This document shows positions 1-10,499 of a stretch of DNA of 64,000 nucleotides, piece after piece. The stretch spans positions 2,790,001-2,854,000 of the forward strand of contig NC_092360.1 in the NCBI RefSeq assembly GCF_030848805.1. Reading direction: 5' to 3'. Source of the DNA: Temnothorax longispinosus (lineage: Eukaryota; Arthropoda; Insecta; Hymenoptera; Formicidae). The notes below the pieces were generated by a model that was not told the DNA's origin, did no database searches, and saw nothing but the letters and a program-made list of their open reading frames with translations. The position numbers and the translations under genes are program-made. The stretch's first letter is position 1. Every line of letters starts with the position of its first letter.

Positions 1-281
1 AATCTTGGAGCATCCCTTGAAAAACAATCATTAACGAATGTTGTTGTAACATTACTTCTATGTCATACAGTTGATTCTAAAAAATACTGCAACGGATGCT
101 AACGAAATAAACTCTCACACAATTCTCAGAAATGTTAAAAAAAAAGCAGAGAAAACAATTTTATAGAATGAAGCCGAAAGGTAAGAAAAAATTTACGTCA
201 TCTCTTTCGTGTATCAGCACTAACGAAAGTAACTGTATAAACATTCGCGCTCCCGCTTAAATCACCGCTTGAATCTTCTAT

Positions 282-390
282 GGCTGCATTCCGATATTCA
301 CTGTCAGTAACTTTCAGTACTGAAAATCTATAGTATACGTGACGTAAAATATAGATTTGCAGTACTGACAGTGAATATCGGAATGCAGCC
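282..390. mobile_element. Hairpin MITE, family A copy 1 (TAT-flanked)
   Basis: Near-palindromic 109 bp element starting GGCTGCATTCCGATATTCAC and ending with the inverse complement (GAATGCAGCC). It is flanked by TAT on both sides (279-281 and 391-393), consistent with a 2-3 bp target duplication. It lies just downstream of the DDB1 stop. Related copies are at 20009-20098 and 27558-27656. No coding capacity, so it is a non-autonomous DNA transposon of unassigned superfamily. Confidence 0.8.
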
Positions 391-459
391 TATATATACC
401 TTCTAATATTCTTATAGATACATTCCATGAATTTAAAATATCGTTTACTTATACAACAT

Positions 460-3400
460 TTAATGTATCCTTGTAAGATCCTCCACTGTTTTTACAAGAT
501 CGTCTACCGTCGCTTCCTTTTTCATGCCGCTGCCATCATCGATCTGTGGAAAAATATAGCGCATTAAGGCCCAGTTTCACAAGTGTCGGTTAACTTTTAA
601 CCTTAGATTAAGTCACTCTTCGTCTCTTTCTAATGTCCCCCTTAGAAAGAAACGAAGAGTGAGTTAATCTAAGATTAAAAGTTAACCGACACTTGTGAAA
701 CTGGGCCTAAGAGATTTAGGAAAAATTAATTCATGCTTATATACAGGGCGAGGTGTCTAAATTGGGACATTTTAATATCTTGACAAGAAAGCATTAAAAA
801 AATGTTTCAGACGAAAATTATATCGTCTGAAAGGGTGTAACTAATGGTAAAATCAATTTTTTCAAAAATTTTTTCAAAAATTGATTTTACCATTAGTTAC
901 CCCCTTTCAGATGATATAATTTTCGTCTGAAACATTTTTTAAATGCTTTCTTGTCAAGATATAAAAATGTCTCAATATTTAGACACCTCACCCTGTATAT
1001 AAATTAAGAGGATACGCAATTGAATTACCATAAGACCTGTTGCAACTTCTGCCATCTTTTCGCTGTTCAGATCGAGGAAACTTTCTATCAGATCGCCATC
1101 TACGAATCCCTCGCACTGCTCAATCTTCAATTCTGTATTAAAACTTCTCCAAAAATTGTGCTCTATTTTTCCCACGCTCTTTATCACGGTGTTCAGCTTG
1201 TCCTCCATGTTGCGCAGAAATTCGTAAAACGTAAATGGTATTTGCGTCACCAGACCGATCGCGCCGCTCACAGTGCCGAATAATACGCAACCCTGGGTCG
1301 GCGTGCTTGATTCTCCCAAATTCTGCATCACCAACGAGCCGTGCCGGAAAACGTTGACCATATCGCCTAGATGAAACTGGCCTACTTCTTGCATTTGCTG
1401 CCTCTCATCTTCCGACGTCGCGGCGCTGGAAAGAAATATTGTTATTTAAAATTGCATTATTAAAAACATACAAATAGGGATGACGCGTAGTTCCGCGTGA
1501 AAGCGGTCGACTCGCAGTCGACGGGTCCCAAGTTCGATCCTGACTCTCATCCCGTGTATGCCTCGGTTTACAAAAGGTTGATTAAAAAATTAATGGTTGC
1601 GAATGCGAAAGAATATGAAGTGACAATGGTAGTTTGTTCGAGGAAACCATATTTCAATAAAAAACGTATAAATCTGTATAAATCTACCGGCAAAGCATAC
1701 CTGTCCTTTTGACATACGAAGAGATTGAAGCAATTTTCGGCGCCCAAAAAAGTATCGTCGTCTAATATCTCGATGGCAGTCATCCAATTAGGATTGTAGT
1801 CTCTGGCTATTTCCTCAAAGCTGCCTTCCATAGTCTTATATTGAAGTAACGTGAGGGATCTCATTAGATCCCCCACTAAAACAAAGTCGCCTTTAGTTTT
1901 CAAATATAGCGCTATAATATTGTTAAAGTGGCTGCACTCCAATCTGAGCTCCTTTTCCGCGGTCCACTCGAACAGTCGCACGGTACTGTTGATGCTCGCC
2001 AGGAGCTTTCCGTTAAATTCGACCAAGGAATAACACGAGCCCTTGATCTCCTTTTCCGCGACCTGCGTGAACTTGCCATCGCTCCAGTGATACAGCAGTA
2101 TCCTGCCCATCTTGGGCTCAGTCTCGTCGGGATTTATAAACGCGGTCCCAACCACGAAGTAAGAGGTCGGATCCTCGCCCAGTCTTGTCGAGATCAATGA
2201 TAACGCGTACTCGGTGGCCATCAGCGTATGCGCGTGCAAAACTTCGAAAGTATGCTGATCGATGATAAGGAGATTGTGCACCTCGATCTCCTGGCCAATT
2301 TCACTGGCCGTGTGTCCGCTGGGTTTGTTATGCGAGGCGACGTGGCTGCTACTGGAGGTGGACGCCGCCTGGGTAGACGCGGAATGCCTGACGATGCTCA
2401 CCCCGCTGCTCTCCTGTACGTCAACCCGCATTGTGATCACGCCGAAGGTCTGTGAACTTTCCTGATAGGCGATTCTCCTTGGAGACTCCCCAAGCGGAAC
2501 CGTTCTTATATGCAGCTTTTGTATCTCGTCAATTGTACCGATTGTAACGGTACTATCGGTCGCCAGTGCCAAACTGTCGCTATAAGATTCCGCGTTCAAG
2601 GAGCACATGTGGTTTACCTCTTTGAGATTGACATTGCTGAAAACAAGCTTGTGATTCGAGGAATAAATAACAGTGGGCCTGTCCGAGCACGCGAACACAT
2701 TCGTCGTGGAGAGAGATCGGAAGGTTCTGAGAACAGTAGGTTGTGTGCCTAAGGTGACCTTTTTTTTGTCCGAGAGCACCCCGCTTTGTCGCTGTAGGAT
2801 AAAATAGTACATGCTGCCGTCGCCTAGTGCGCAAAGTAAATATGTGTTACCCTCGAAACAGGTCATTAAGATGGACCTAGGTATAATCTCGCCCCCAAGA
2901 AGCTCTTTATTAATCTGCTCTAGATTGGGCAGAGTTAAGATCCGAACAGATATGTCCGTCCAGAGTCCAACAGCTGCAATCTTGGCCTCGTTGACGCCGT
3001 CCAGGGGGGAAATGTCCAGGCACGCCACCTCGTATTGCAAGGTGACGAATCCCTTGGATACAATCTGATTGCACGAGATCTCTATGTAGAACAGATCATT
3101 TCCCGTTGCGCAAAGGACTTGCGTGCCATTGCAAGCTACCACACTGATGGTCCTTTTGTTTTGCGGCTCCCACTCGGAGACGACCATTTTACTCTCGTAC
3201 GATATCAATCTAACAGAGTTCGGAGTTATTTGAATGAACAAATCGTCAGTAACGTTGCCCGTATGAAACGTTTGCTCATCCGAGACGAAACCCGGAATAT
3301 CCGTCTCTTCGACTTCCTCGCCATTTAAAGTTAAAATCCTAGTCTGTCCGACGAACGACAGTACCAGTGTGTTGTCATATTGTGAACCGCCAACCTTTAG

Positions 3401-6400
3401 TGCCCACATGCCTTTAATCCCTGGTAGATCGATACTCGCGTGTTCCTGTATGCCTATACCATTTCTGATGATTCTGAGAGAGCCTTCCTTGAAGGCACCC
3501 GAGCACGTGACCATCTGCCCTTGGCCCTGTCTTTCCAAGTCTACCACAGCCATGTCGACAATAGGCGCCAGATTCGTGAATGTCTCCATAGGTACGCAAT
3601 AGGATCCATTCTCATCTGCCTTTGTAATTAATTTGATCAATTGAGAATCACCCAGGCGACTACCGACATATATTACGCCATTGTCCAGATAAGTTATACA
3701 TTCTGGTATACTGATTTCACCCAACAATTCGACTTTCAAGTCCTTCACTACCATCGTTCCATCAGGTTTCTTTTCTTGCTCCAAAAATAACATAAATAAA
3801 TGACCAGCCATATCTCCTAATAGATACCTCAGTCCTTGATTATCTACCTTGGCGTAGCAAGTAATGGTGCTCTGCTTTATAATAGGCGGTACCACCGCGA
3901 CGTATGTAGTACCATCGTGATACAAAATACTCTCCTGTCCTATTATGATTGCGCCACAAATGGGAGAAGGTACGGGAATGACCATCATAGCCTCTCGCTC
4001 CACATTATCCTGCCTCCATGGTATCTTGGCAAATTCTTTATCTCTCAAGTTAATCTCGTGCGTTTTTACGTGTCTACCATTGATATCCTGATGAATGAGA
4101 ATTAAGGTAGGATTAGCACATCCGTGGAGAAAATTGACATCTTGCACTTGCTGCTCGTCCATACGGATTGAAGACGCTTTTAACTCTGGATTATCCTTGT
4201 CTAAGGGTATAATTTTGAAGAGGCCATCGTACAATCTGAGACCGATTACTCGGGCTTTTGGGTCAATGACAGCTTTAATCCCAGTCTCCGAAGCCTTCCC
4301 AATACGATCTGCCACATTCCCGTGAGCTTTCGTTATAATCTCTATATCCTCTCCCTCGCCGATACATTCCAAGATCATCGCATTATAACGTGTGGTTAAT
4401 AGAAACAGAAGATCCTTCTTCTCATGCTGTTAAAAAATAAAAATTTTGTAAATATTACTGCGTAACTTAATCTCAGTTAAATCTGGTTAAATCCAGGGTT
4501 GGGAAGTAACTAGTTACTTGTAACTAGTTACCGTTACAAGTTACTTTTTTTGGTAACTTACTGGTAACTGCGTTACATTTTTCTTTTGGTAACTGTAACG
4601 GTAACTTAGTTACATTTTTTCGGTAACTGTAACTAATTTAAGTTACTTTAATACAGTTACTTTTATAGTTAAGGTAAGTTTACACACGCAATGATTAGTG
4701 GCGCCAACTGACTGGCATTCATTGGCGCCAAAAACGAATTTGTGTAATAACAAACGATTTCAAGAATAGGTACCCAGACCTATAAGAATAGGTACTCTGA
4801 TCTATAGTGTATGTGTCGGATTTATCTCATCTTGGAATGGTGGAAAGGTATAAGGTATAAGGTCGCACTCAGAGGTGTAACTGATTGTGAGTACAATCTA
4901 CGAAGAGAAATTTCCCACACAAGGTATAAGCTATACTATACCGATTGCTGTGTGGCGCAAGGGGATCGAGTTATGTCACACACGGTGCCTCCCGGATATC
5001 GTGTGCCCTTCGGGAATACGAACCAAATTCCAGGCATTCGCGACTCTATCCGGATGAAATCGTGCGATCGCGGTATTTGTGGGACGAAAAATAGAATTTA
5101 GTTCCATTTTGTTCCAGAAATAACAATAAAGGCCCGCGCACAATGAAAAATATAAGGAACAAAGAAGATATTAGCGATTAGAAATAAGAAATCAGGAATA
5201 AAGCTGGTGTAGTATTAATACACGGCTTCCAATAAAATCTATTGCTTGTGTTATTCATTGTTTCTGTTGCCTGTATTTTCATCGTGCATCCAACTTTATT
5301 CTTGATTCTTTAGTCCTAATCGCTAATATCTGTTCCTTGTTTTTTATATTTTTTATTGTGCGGAGGCCTTAACAATTGAAATAATTCCAACAAAGTCCTC
5401 CAAGATATATGGTTTTCCTAGGGAGCGAACGACTAGAGGAGTCCCCAGTTGCGGAATCGGGTCTAACTAAAACTCGAGTTCGCTATAGCAGCACTGCCAG
5501 ACGTTGTTATAAAAAGCAGCTGCAGAGAGAAGGACAGGCTGAAAAAGCCCAAAGTCCTACTCTTCGGATACAAAGGACAAAGAGAGAAAGATATGGTCAA
5601 CATGTGACACGTAAAAGCGTGTCTTTTTTTAAGCCACAATATTTCCAATCTGTCGGACAGTCACCCAGGCAAAAAGCCCAAGGTCACTGATCGAAGATTA
5701 TGTTCTTGCGCCCAAGCGATTAAGATAAGAGCATAATCAGGATAGCCTTCTAGAACGAGGGCTAGATGTCGGTGAAGTGGGTGTGATCAGAAAGCTGATC
5801 AGCAGATCCTTGAACTTCGAGAGTGCGCTAGTTCCCACCTTTATGAGAAATTCCTGAGAAAGAAATAGCGTAATCATCTTTATATAAATGCGCCAATGAA
5901 CAATCAGCGGATTCGCTAAAAAGCCTATTCACCAAGATCAAAATCAGGGATATTCCTTTCGATGCATTGCCAGCCGATGAGCTACTCAAAACACCATTGG
6001 TACATGTGGAAGAGCCTGATTTGTCGGTTGAGGAGACCGACAGATCTCCTGTCGAAGAAAAATAATAATCTTTCTTCGACAGACAAAACACAGGTCTGGT
6101 AGCCAAGTCGTCGTAAGGGAGAGTGAAAGCAGGGATGTCAAGTGCGTCTATGTCGCTGCCTTGATCAGCGGCTTCTCCCAGGAAGCCTAAAAAACTGTTT
6201 CAAAAGGTAAAAGTGATCTAATAGCTCGCTCCACCATGCCAGGAGAATGTCTTATTTGCGTTGCTGCATCCATAATTCTGTTCACAAGTTCATCCCTATT
6301 GCGAGATTGTTCTGTATAAACTACTGACTTCATATGCCCCCAAAGAAAGTAATCTAAGGATTTGAAAATGTTTCAAATATTCATATTAACTTTCAATAGT

Positions 6401-7482
6401 TGTGGTTCTGTTAGGAACATTTACGGAGATATGTTTAATGTTTATTAAACAATTTCAACTCTAAATGACTTCAATAACACACCCGGACCTCGAGTCATAG
6501 GACTCATAGGACACCCTGTATAATATATAATATGCATATATAATTATAATATTATAATATACATATATGTATATAATTTTAGTTTCATATATAATACATT
6601 TTATTTAAGAATTTTAAGTTTAAAATTATCATGTTAAAATTAAACTTTTTATTCTGTAATCTTGTTTTAACATTTTAAAAAAGTAACTGAAAAAGTAACT
6701 AATAGTTACTTTTTAAGTAACTGTAACTGTAACGAGTTACTTTTGAGAATCAGTAACTAGTAACTGTAACTAATTACTTTTTTGACTCGTAACGATAACT
6801 GTAACTAGTTATTTTTAAAAAGTAACTTTCCCAACCCTGGTTCCAATATTTGACATAACGTCTTAATATAATGCCTCAGCCCTGCAATATTTACATACGT
6901 TCTCACAGATTTTACATATTTTATATAGATTTTATGCATCTTTACTAATGATACTTTAGCACAGCTTCTCTTAAAAAAATGTTTATTTACAATGTCTGTC
7001 TTACATGTATATTATACTAATGTTCTAAAAATATATATTTATATCAAAAGTTTAATTCACGCAAGTCACTAGAGCACTGTAGAGCTTTTTTTGAGAATTA
7101 ATTGGCGAAACGTAACCGCCAGTCAGTGACTGCCATGACGAGAGTATAAACACGACTCTTTGAAGAAACAGACCTTAGTATGGAAATAACCTTACCGGCG
7201 GTCTGAAGAATTTGATGACGGCTATCTTGCCGTAGATCCCAACCTCCTTCAGGGGCCGCAGGCCCTCCGGCGTCACGAGGTATATTTCCAAACGTACATT
7301 CTTGGCCAGGATCAGATTCAAGTCCGTCGGTGAGGTGAAATTACCTTGGAGAAGCGCAACAACAAAGCGATTATACCGCGGCGCAGCTCCGCCGTGCGAT
7401 CTCGCGAATTTAATCACTTACCGGTCACGCAGGCAGTGACAGCCGTTGGTTTATGTGCCGTCACCACGTAATGATGGGACAT
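460..7482 (-). CDS. DDB1: DNA damage-binding protein 1 (CUL4 adaptor), complete, 5 coding exons
   Basis: Core adaptor of CUL4-RING ubiquitin ligases, which bridges CUL4 to DCAF substrate receptors and acts in nucleotide-excision repair. Coding exons on the minus strand are 7482-7422, 7344-7196, 4426-1701, 1425-1029 and 543-460. All joins are GT-AG and in phase, giving 1138 residues against about 1140 in vertebrates. The start is the ATG at 7482, beginning MSHHYVVTAHKPTAV, the family N-terminus. The product reads as the three beta-propellers (BPA, BPB, BPC) plus the helical C-terminal domain. It ends with the conserved DDGSGMKKEAT stretch and a terminal DLTRIH. The 2726 bp exon 3 carries about 80 percent of the protein. 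Introns 1 and 3 are short (77 and 275 bp). Introns 2 (4427-7195) and 4 (544-1028) are inflated by transposons. No truncation or frameshift is seen. No canonical polyadenylation signal was spotted before the window edge. Confidence 0.97.
568..707. mobile_element. Hairpin MITE, family B copy 1 (TAA-flanked), in DDB1 intron 4
   Basis: Inverted-repeat element of 140 bp with arms beginning GGCCCAGTTTCACAAGTGTC and an almost fully self-complementary body around a short loop near 633-645. A direct TAA flanks both ends (565-567 and 708-710). A three-base T/A-rich duplication fits PIF/Harbinger-type non-autonomous elements, but the superfamily is inferred. A second copy of the family is at 17400-17533. 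Confidence 0.78.
744..995. mobile_element. Palindromic TA-flanked MITE (CAGGG...CCCTG) in DDB1 intron 4
   Basis: A 252 bp element made of two long inverted arms. The left arm contains CAGACGAAAATTATATCGTC, and the right arm repeats it in reverse complement near 908-932. Ends are CAGGG/CCCTG and are flanked by TA on both sides (742-743, 996-997). TA duplication and ACAGGGTG-like ends are typical of Tc1/mariner-derived MITEs. It lies entirely inside DDB1 intron 4 and splice sites are intact. Confidence 0.8.
1477..1554 (+). pseudogene. tRNA-like sequence (degenerate tRNA or tRNA-derived SINE head) antisense in DDB1 intron 3
   Basis: A 77 nt segment has a perfect 7 bp acceptor stem (GGGATGA at 1477-1483 with TCATCCC at 1547-1553). 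Its anticodon arm has stem GTCGA/TCGAC and a 7 nt loop with CGC in the anticodon position, which would read as alanine. A B-box-like AGTTCGATCC is present. The T-loop and D-loop are both too long for a standard cloverleaf and the A box is poor. It is therefore more likely a tRNA pseudogene or the head of a tRNA-derived repeat than a working tRNA. Confidence 0.4.
5131..5368. mobile_element. Inverted-repeat element nested inside the hAT-like element
   Basis: Left arm starting GGCCCGCGCACAATGAAAAA is repeated in diverged reverse complement on the right, ending ATTGTGCGGAGGCC. The arms are about 80 bp and share the ATATTAGCGATTAG block. The loop is about 70 bp. It has no open reading frame of interest and is probably a non-autonomous DNA transposon. 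Confidence 0.6.
5369..6186. other. Unassigned interior of the hAT-like element
   Basis: An uninterrupted 93-codon frame on the plus strand (5409-5690) and a 92-codon frame on the minus strand (5828-6106) were read. Neither shows a domain I recognise. A short perfect hairpin built on CTGTCGAAGAAA sits near 6050-6080. This is most likely decayed transposon sequence. Confidence 0.4.
6187..6360 (-). pseudogene. C-terminal relic of a Tc1/mariner-type (IS630-like) transposase
   Basis: Reading the minus strand from 6360 to 6187 gives an open frame starting SLDYFLWGHMKS and ending in a stop. The DYFLWG block followed by a helix with NRIMDAA is the usual end of DDE transposases of the Tc1/mariner superfamily that are common in insects. 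Upstream on the same strand at about 6509-6520 lies a terminal-repeat-like ACAGGGTGTCC. The catalytic N-terminal and central parts are missing, so this is an internally deleted copy. Confidence 0.65.
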
Positions 7483-7668
7483 TGCTTTCATAATATATTG
7501 CCTGGTAGCTGATAAACACTTTCCAACACAACCACGGATCCTCAGGCTCAGGCCTCGGCCGGAGTGCTCCGCGCTCCGCTTACCCGTGCTTTTCAATTTA
7601 TCGCGCCATGAAGTTGGTCACACTTCAGACATCGTTAGGTCCCTTTACAACGCACAGGGCGCCGTTAA
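7483..7668 (-). promoter_or_regulatory. DDB1 5' flank between start codon and nearest transposon
   Basis: Only about 186 bp separate the DDB1 start codon from the first transposon. The stretch must hold the 5' UTR and, unless a non-coding exon lies further out, the core promoter. No TATA box was recognised. It is moderately CpG-rich (7540-7610). This is an inference from position. Confidence 0.35.
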
Positions 7669-7975
7669 GCTGGCCACACACACTTTCCGTAGAACGTAAC
7701 AGTAGGATTTCGACCAATCGCGTTGCTCGATTCGAAAACGTACGGCCATACGTTCCCGAATCGAGTAACACGATTGGTCGAAATCCTACTGTTACTGTTA
7801 AGGTGAAATTTCATGGGTAGTGAAAACCAGCAGCAGATTGTACTGATTGGCTATAAAATAGAGAAGTTCTCGAGTTCCTAGAACTTCTCTATTTTGTAAC
7901 CAATCAGTACGATCTGCTGCTACTTTTCACTGCCCATGAAATTTCACCTTTACGAAAAAGTGTGTGTCCGGGGCC
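7669..7975. mobile_element. Double-hairpin TTAA-flanked element upstream of DDB1
   Basis: The outer inverted ends are GCTGGCCACACACACTTTCC and its counterpart GTGTGTGTCCGGGGCC. TTAA flanks both sides (7665-7668 and 7976-7979). Inside are two separate long palindromes. One is about 7694-7799, with arms containing GATTTCGACCAATCG. The other is about 7800-7948, with arms containing ACTGATTGG and AGAGAAGTTCT. TTAA duplication suggests a piggyBac-type non-autonomous element, but the two-hairpin build could also be a nested insertion. Confidence 0.7.
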
Positions 7976-8008
7976 TTAAACCCGACACTCATTGCACGCG
8001 TTGTTCTT

Positions 8009-8171
8009 CTACGCGCGTCGTTAAACATTAGGTCTGTTCTTTTTAGCTGAACTTGTTGCACCGTTCATCCTTTCTCTTTTTTTCTTCACGTTGGAGAGAA
8101 AAAGAGGAAAGATGAATGACGCAACAAGTTAAGTTAAAAAGAACAGACCTAATGTTTAACGACGCGCGTAG
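8009..8171. mobile_element. Palindromic MITE ending CTACGCGCGTCG
   Basis: Arms of about 65 bp run inward from CTACGCGCGTCGTTAAACAT at 8009 and its complement ending at 8171. Both arms share TTAGGTCTGTTCTTTTTA and GAACTTGTTGC-like blocks, with a pyrimidine/purine-rich centre. The target duplication is not clear. It has no coding content. Confidence 0.7.
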
Positions 8172-8597
8172 ATAAATGTCTAATAAAAGTTTAGAGTTTT
8201 TGAAACTCTTTAAAGTTTTTCTTTTTGTGTCACTTCTTATTTGATTCATCCTTTACCAATTTCCGAGAGTTAAACTTTTCGAGTTTTCAGACATAAAATT
8301 CTAATTGAAATTTTAGTTTAGTGCCACTTTTCTTATGCATGTTTTGTTATGTTTTTTAATGTGCTGAATCATTTTCAAATGTTTATTTTAAGCTGATCTG
8401 ATGAAAAAATAGCGAAATTGCATTTGAAGCATCAGATTTGTAAAAATTTTAACAAAAACTCAAGAATATGTATAACATTTGCTTACCACTCTTTTTCTTC
8501 CTACTACCTCTCGCCCCCCACCCCCTACTCTTTACTTAACCTAACATCATTCATTTTAAAACAAAAAATCAGCCCAACCTTTGACTATACTTATATA

Positions 8598-8718
8598 GGC
8601 TGGGTTCGTCTTGACGCTTTCAGCGCTGTAAGCATCATTCTATCTTTGTTGCACATCGAACATCAAACGAAGATAGAGCGATGCTTTCAGCGCTGAAAGC
8701 GTCAAGACGAACACAGCC
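8598..8718. mobile_element. Hairpin MITE, family C copy 1
   Basis: Arms GGCTGGGTTCGTCTTGACGC and its inverse ending in CACAGCC enclose a centre with CATCATTCTATCTTTGTTG. The self-complementarity also extends outward as CTTTGACTAT/ATAGTCAAAG. The central block resembles that of the element at 20600-20694, which suggests one family with differing ends. Confidence 0.65.
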
Positions 8719-8916
8719 ATAGTCAAAGGTCAAAGAGGCCAACCCGTCACCCAACTGCACCCAACCCATACCCAATTGGTTTAGCGATCTTATGCTACGC
8801 TTATGCTAAGCTATGCATTTTGTGTGCGATGGCCTTTATTGAGTTGTAGATAACATGGCCGAATCTGGAAATAGTGGAAATCCGGCCCAATCCGGCCCAA
8901 CAGTACACCTTTTTTA

Positions 8917-9086
8917 AAGGCCGGTGTCTACGATGCTAGAACTTGGTCCAAGTACTAAACTTGGAACTCTACTAAAACTTGCACTGAACTTGGATGCAAA
9001 ACTGGTGTATCCATGATCCAAGTTTCAGTAATTTTCCCTCGGTCCGAGAACTTGGACCAAGTTCTAGCATCGTAGACACAGGCCTT
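8917..9086. mobile_element. TA-flanked inverted-repeat element with ACTTGG-rich interior
   Basis: Terminal arms AAGGCCGGTGTCTACGATGC and the complementary right arm ending in GGCCTT are flanked by TA (8915-8916, 9087-9088). The arms extend about 45 bp through CTAGAACTTGGTCCAAGT. The interior holds several ACTTGG/CCAAGT copies. It is a non-autonomous DNA transposon. Confidence 0.7.
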
Positions 9087-10499
9087 TAGAGGTCTAGAGA
9101 TAATTGAAGAATATTTCAATATTATCGACTATCAGTATAAATATCAGAATAATTCTTCACGCAATTTTAAATTCATGATTCATACAGATACTCTGTAAAT
9201 AGAAATACATATCTACGACGCAATATTATATATTATCACAAAGTCACTAAATTTTTTCCCTAATTTTTTTTTCTAAAATTTTTCATCACGCAAATTTCTA
9301 CACGATTGTCGATCTTTAATAGATCCTGTTTTTTGATGAAAGCCAAGATTGAATGAAGATTCCAAAACTAAAGATTTTAAACTATAGTATTTAAGTTATA
9401 TTTGTTTTAATTTTAAGTAAAGTAGATTTTTTTATATTACATAGGAACGGAAATCCAACAAAAGAAAAAAGAGAAATAAAAGAACCTCAATTCCGATGAT
9501 ATCAGAAGTTTCTAAATCTGAAGATTAAAAAAAAATCAATTCTGTTTCCGTTAAGAATATATTTCAAGTTCTAAGTAGAAATAACTTATGTACGCGCGCA
9601 CTCGCGCGTGAAAAATTATTCTAGGAATCAGGGAAAAAATGGACATATATATAAATCATTGAAAAAAACTAGTAACTCCTAAACACATTGTTTATAATTA
9701 AAACATACACGTCGGAGCAAAACATAAAATTTATTAAAAATTGGGAATGCGAAAAACACTTTTTGCGTATCTTACATTTTCAGACCATAAACTAACATTT
9801 CGTCTTACTGACTAAAACTATACAATTGTACAAAGATTTTCAACCTTCTACAATATAGGTCATCACATTTGATAATATTACATTTTATACATAATACTTC
9901 TGATGGGTCTAAAAGAATCGCACTTCACCCATGCGTATATATATACATAGGTCTGCGTTAGTTGATGGTCTGTAGACCGTTTATTTGTAAACATAAAAAC
10001 AAACTTTTATAACTGGCAGTACGCGAAATGAGAAAAAAGAAATCAGGCTGAAAAACAAATTCCATTGTATACGGTACTAGAAGAGTAAACAGGAGATAGA
10101 AGCAAATACATGATAGGTATGGTAAATATTTTGCCAAGCAGATAACAAAATAGCACAAACAGATGCGAGCAGTTCTCCTATGGAACATTAATCCTATATT
10201 TATATTGTTATACATTTATTATGTATCCGCATGACTGTATGGATATATACAGTCTTAAGGGAAAGAAGAATGGATCAGCAAATAGTAACGGGATATTAAA
10301 CGATAGTCTAACAAGATTTAGCAGATATTAGAAGAAAGGTCAAATGTTGTTCGATCCCAACAAAATTGACTGAAGAATCTGCTTTATTTAAACGTTGCAT
10401 CGATATATCGAATGGATGCAGCCTGCCTTACCGTGAGAACTTTTTATAATATCGAACGTAATATCATACTGATACGTACCGAGAAGCAATTTTGAAAAT
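9087..10499. other. AT-rich spacer and probable HEXIM 3' UTR
   Basis: No conserved coding sequence was seen. The part next to the HEXIM stop (10499 downward) is probably its 3' UTR. AATAAA signals on the minus strand read at about 10388-10383 and again near 9980. A segment at about 9100-9385 resembles 11698-12150 inside and beside HEXIM exon 1. Confidence 0.4.

Larger units (their letters stand above)
4494..6839. mobile_element. hAT-like element, about 2.35 kb, with nested insertions, in DDB1 intron 2
   Basis: The element begins CAGGGTTGGGAAGTAACTAG and ends with the inverse (AGTAACTTTCCCAACCCTG). Dense subterminal GTAACT/AGTTAC repeats run inward for about 200 bp on both sides (4505-4680 and 6680-6835). 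CAGGGTTGGG-type termini and repetitive subterminal regions are known for hAT transposons. The flanking 8-mers do not match, so the target duplication is lost or eroded. No intact transposase is visible. The interior instead contains a palindromic element (5131-5368) and a Tc1/mariner-type transposase relic (6187-6360), so it looks like an old element that collected insertions. Confidence 0.65.

Noticed and set aside
5409..5690. 93-codon plus-strand frame inside the hAT-like element
   Set aside because: Basic, no recognisable transposase or gag motif; too short to call a gene.
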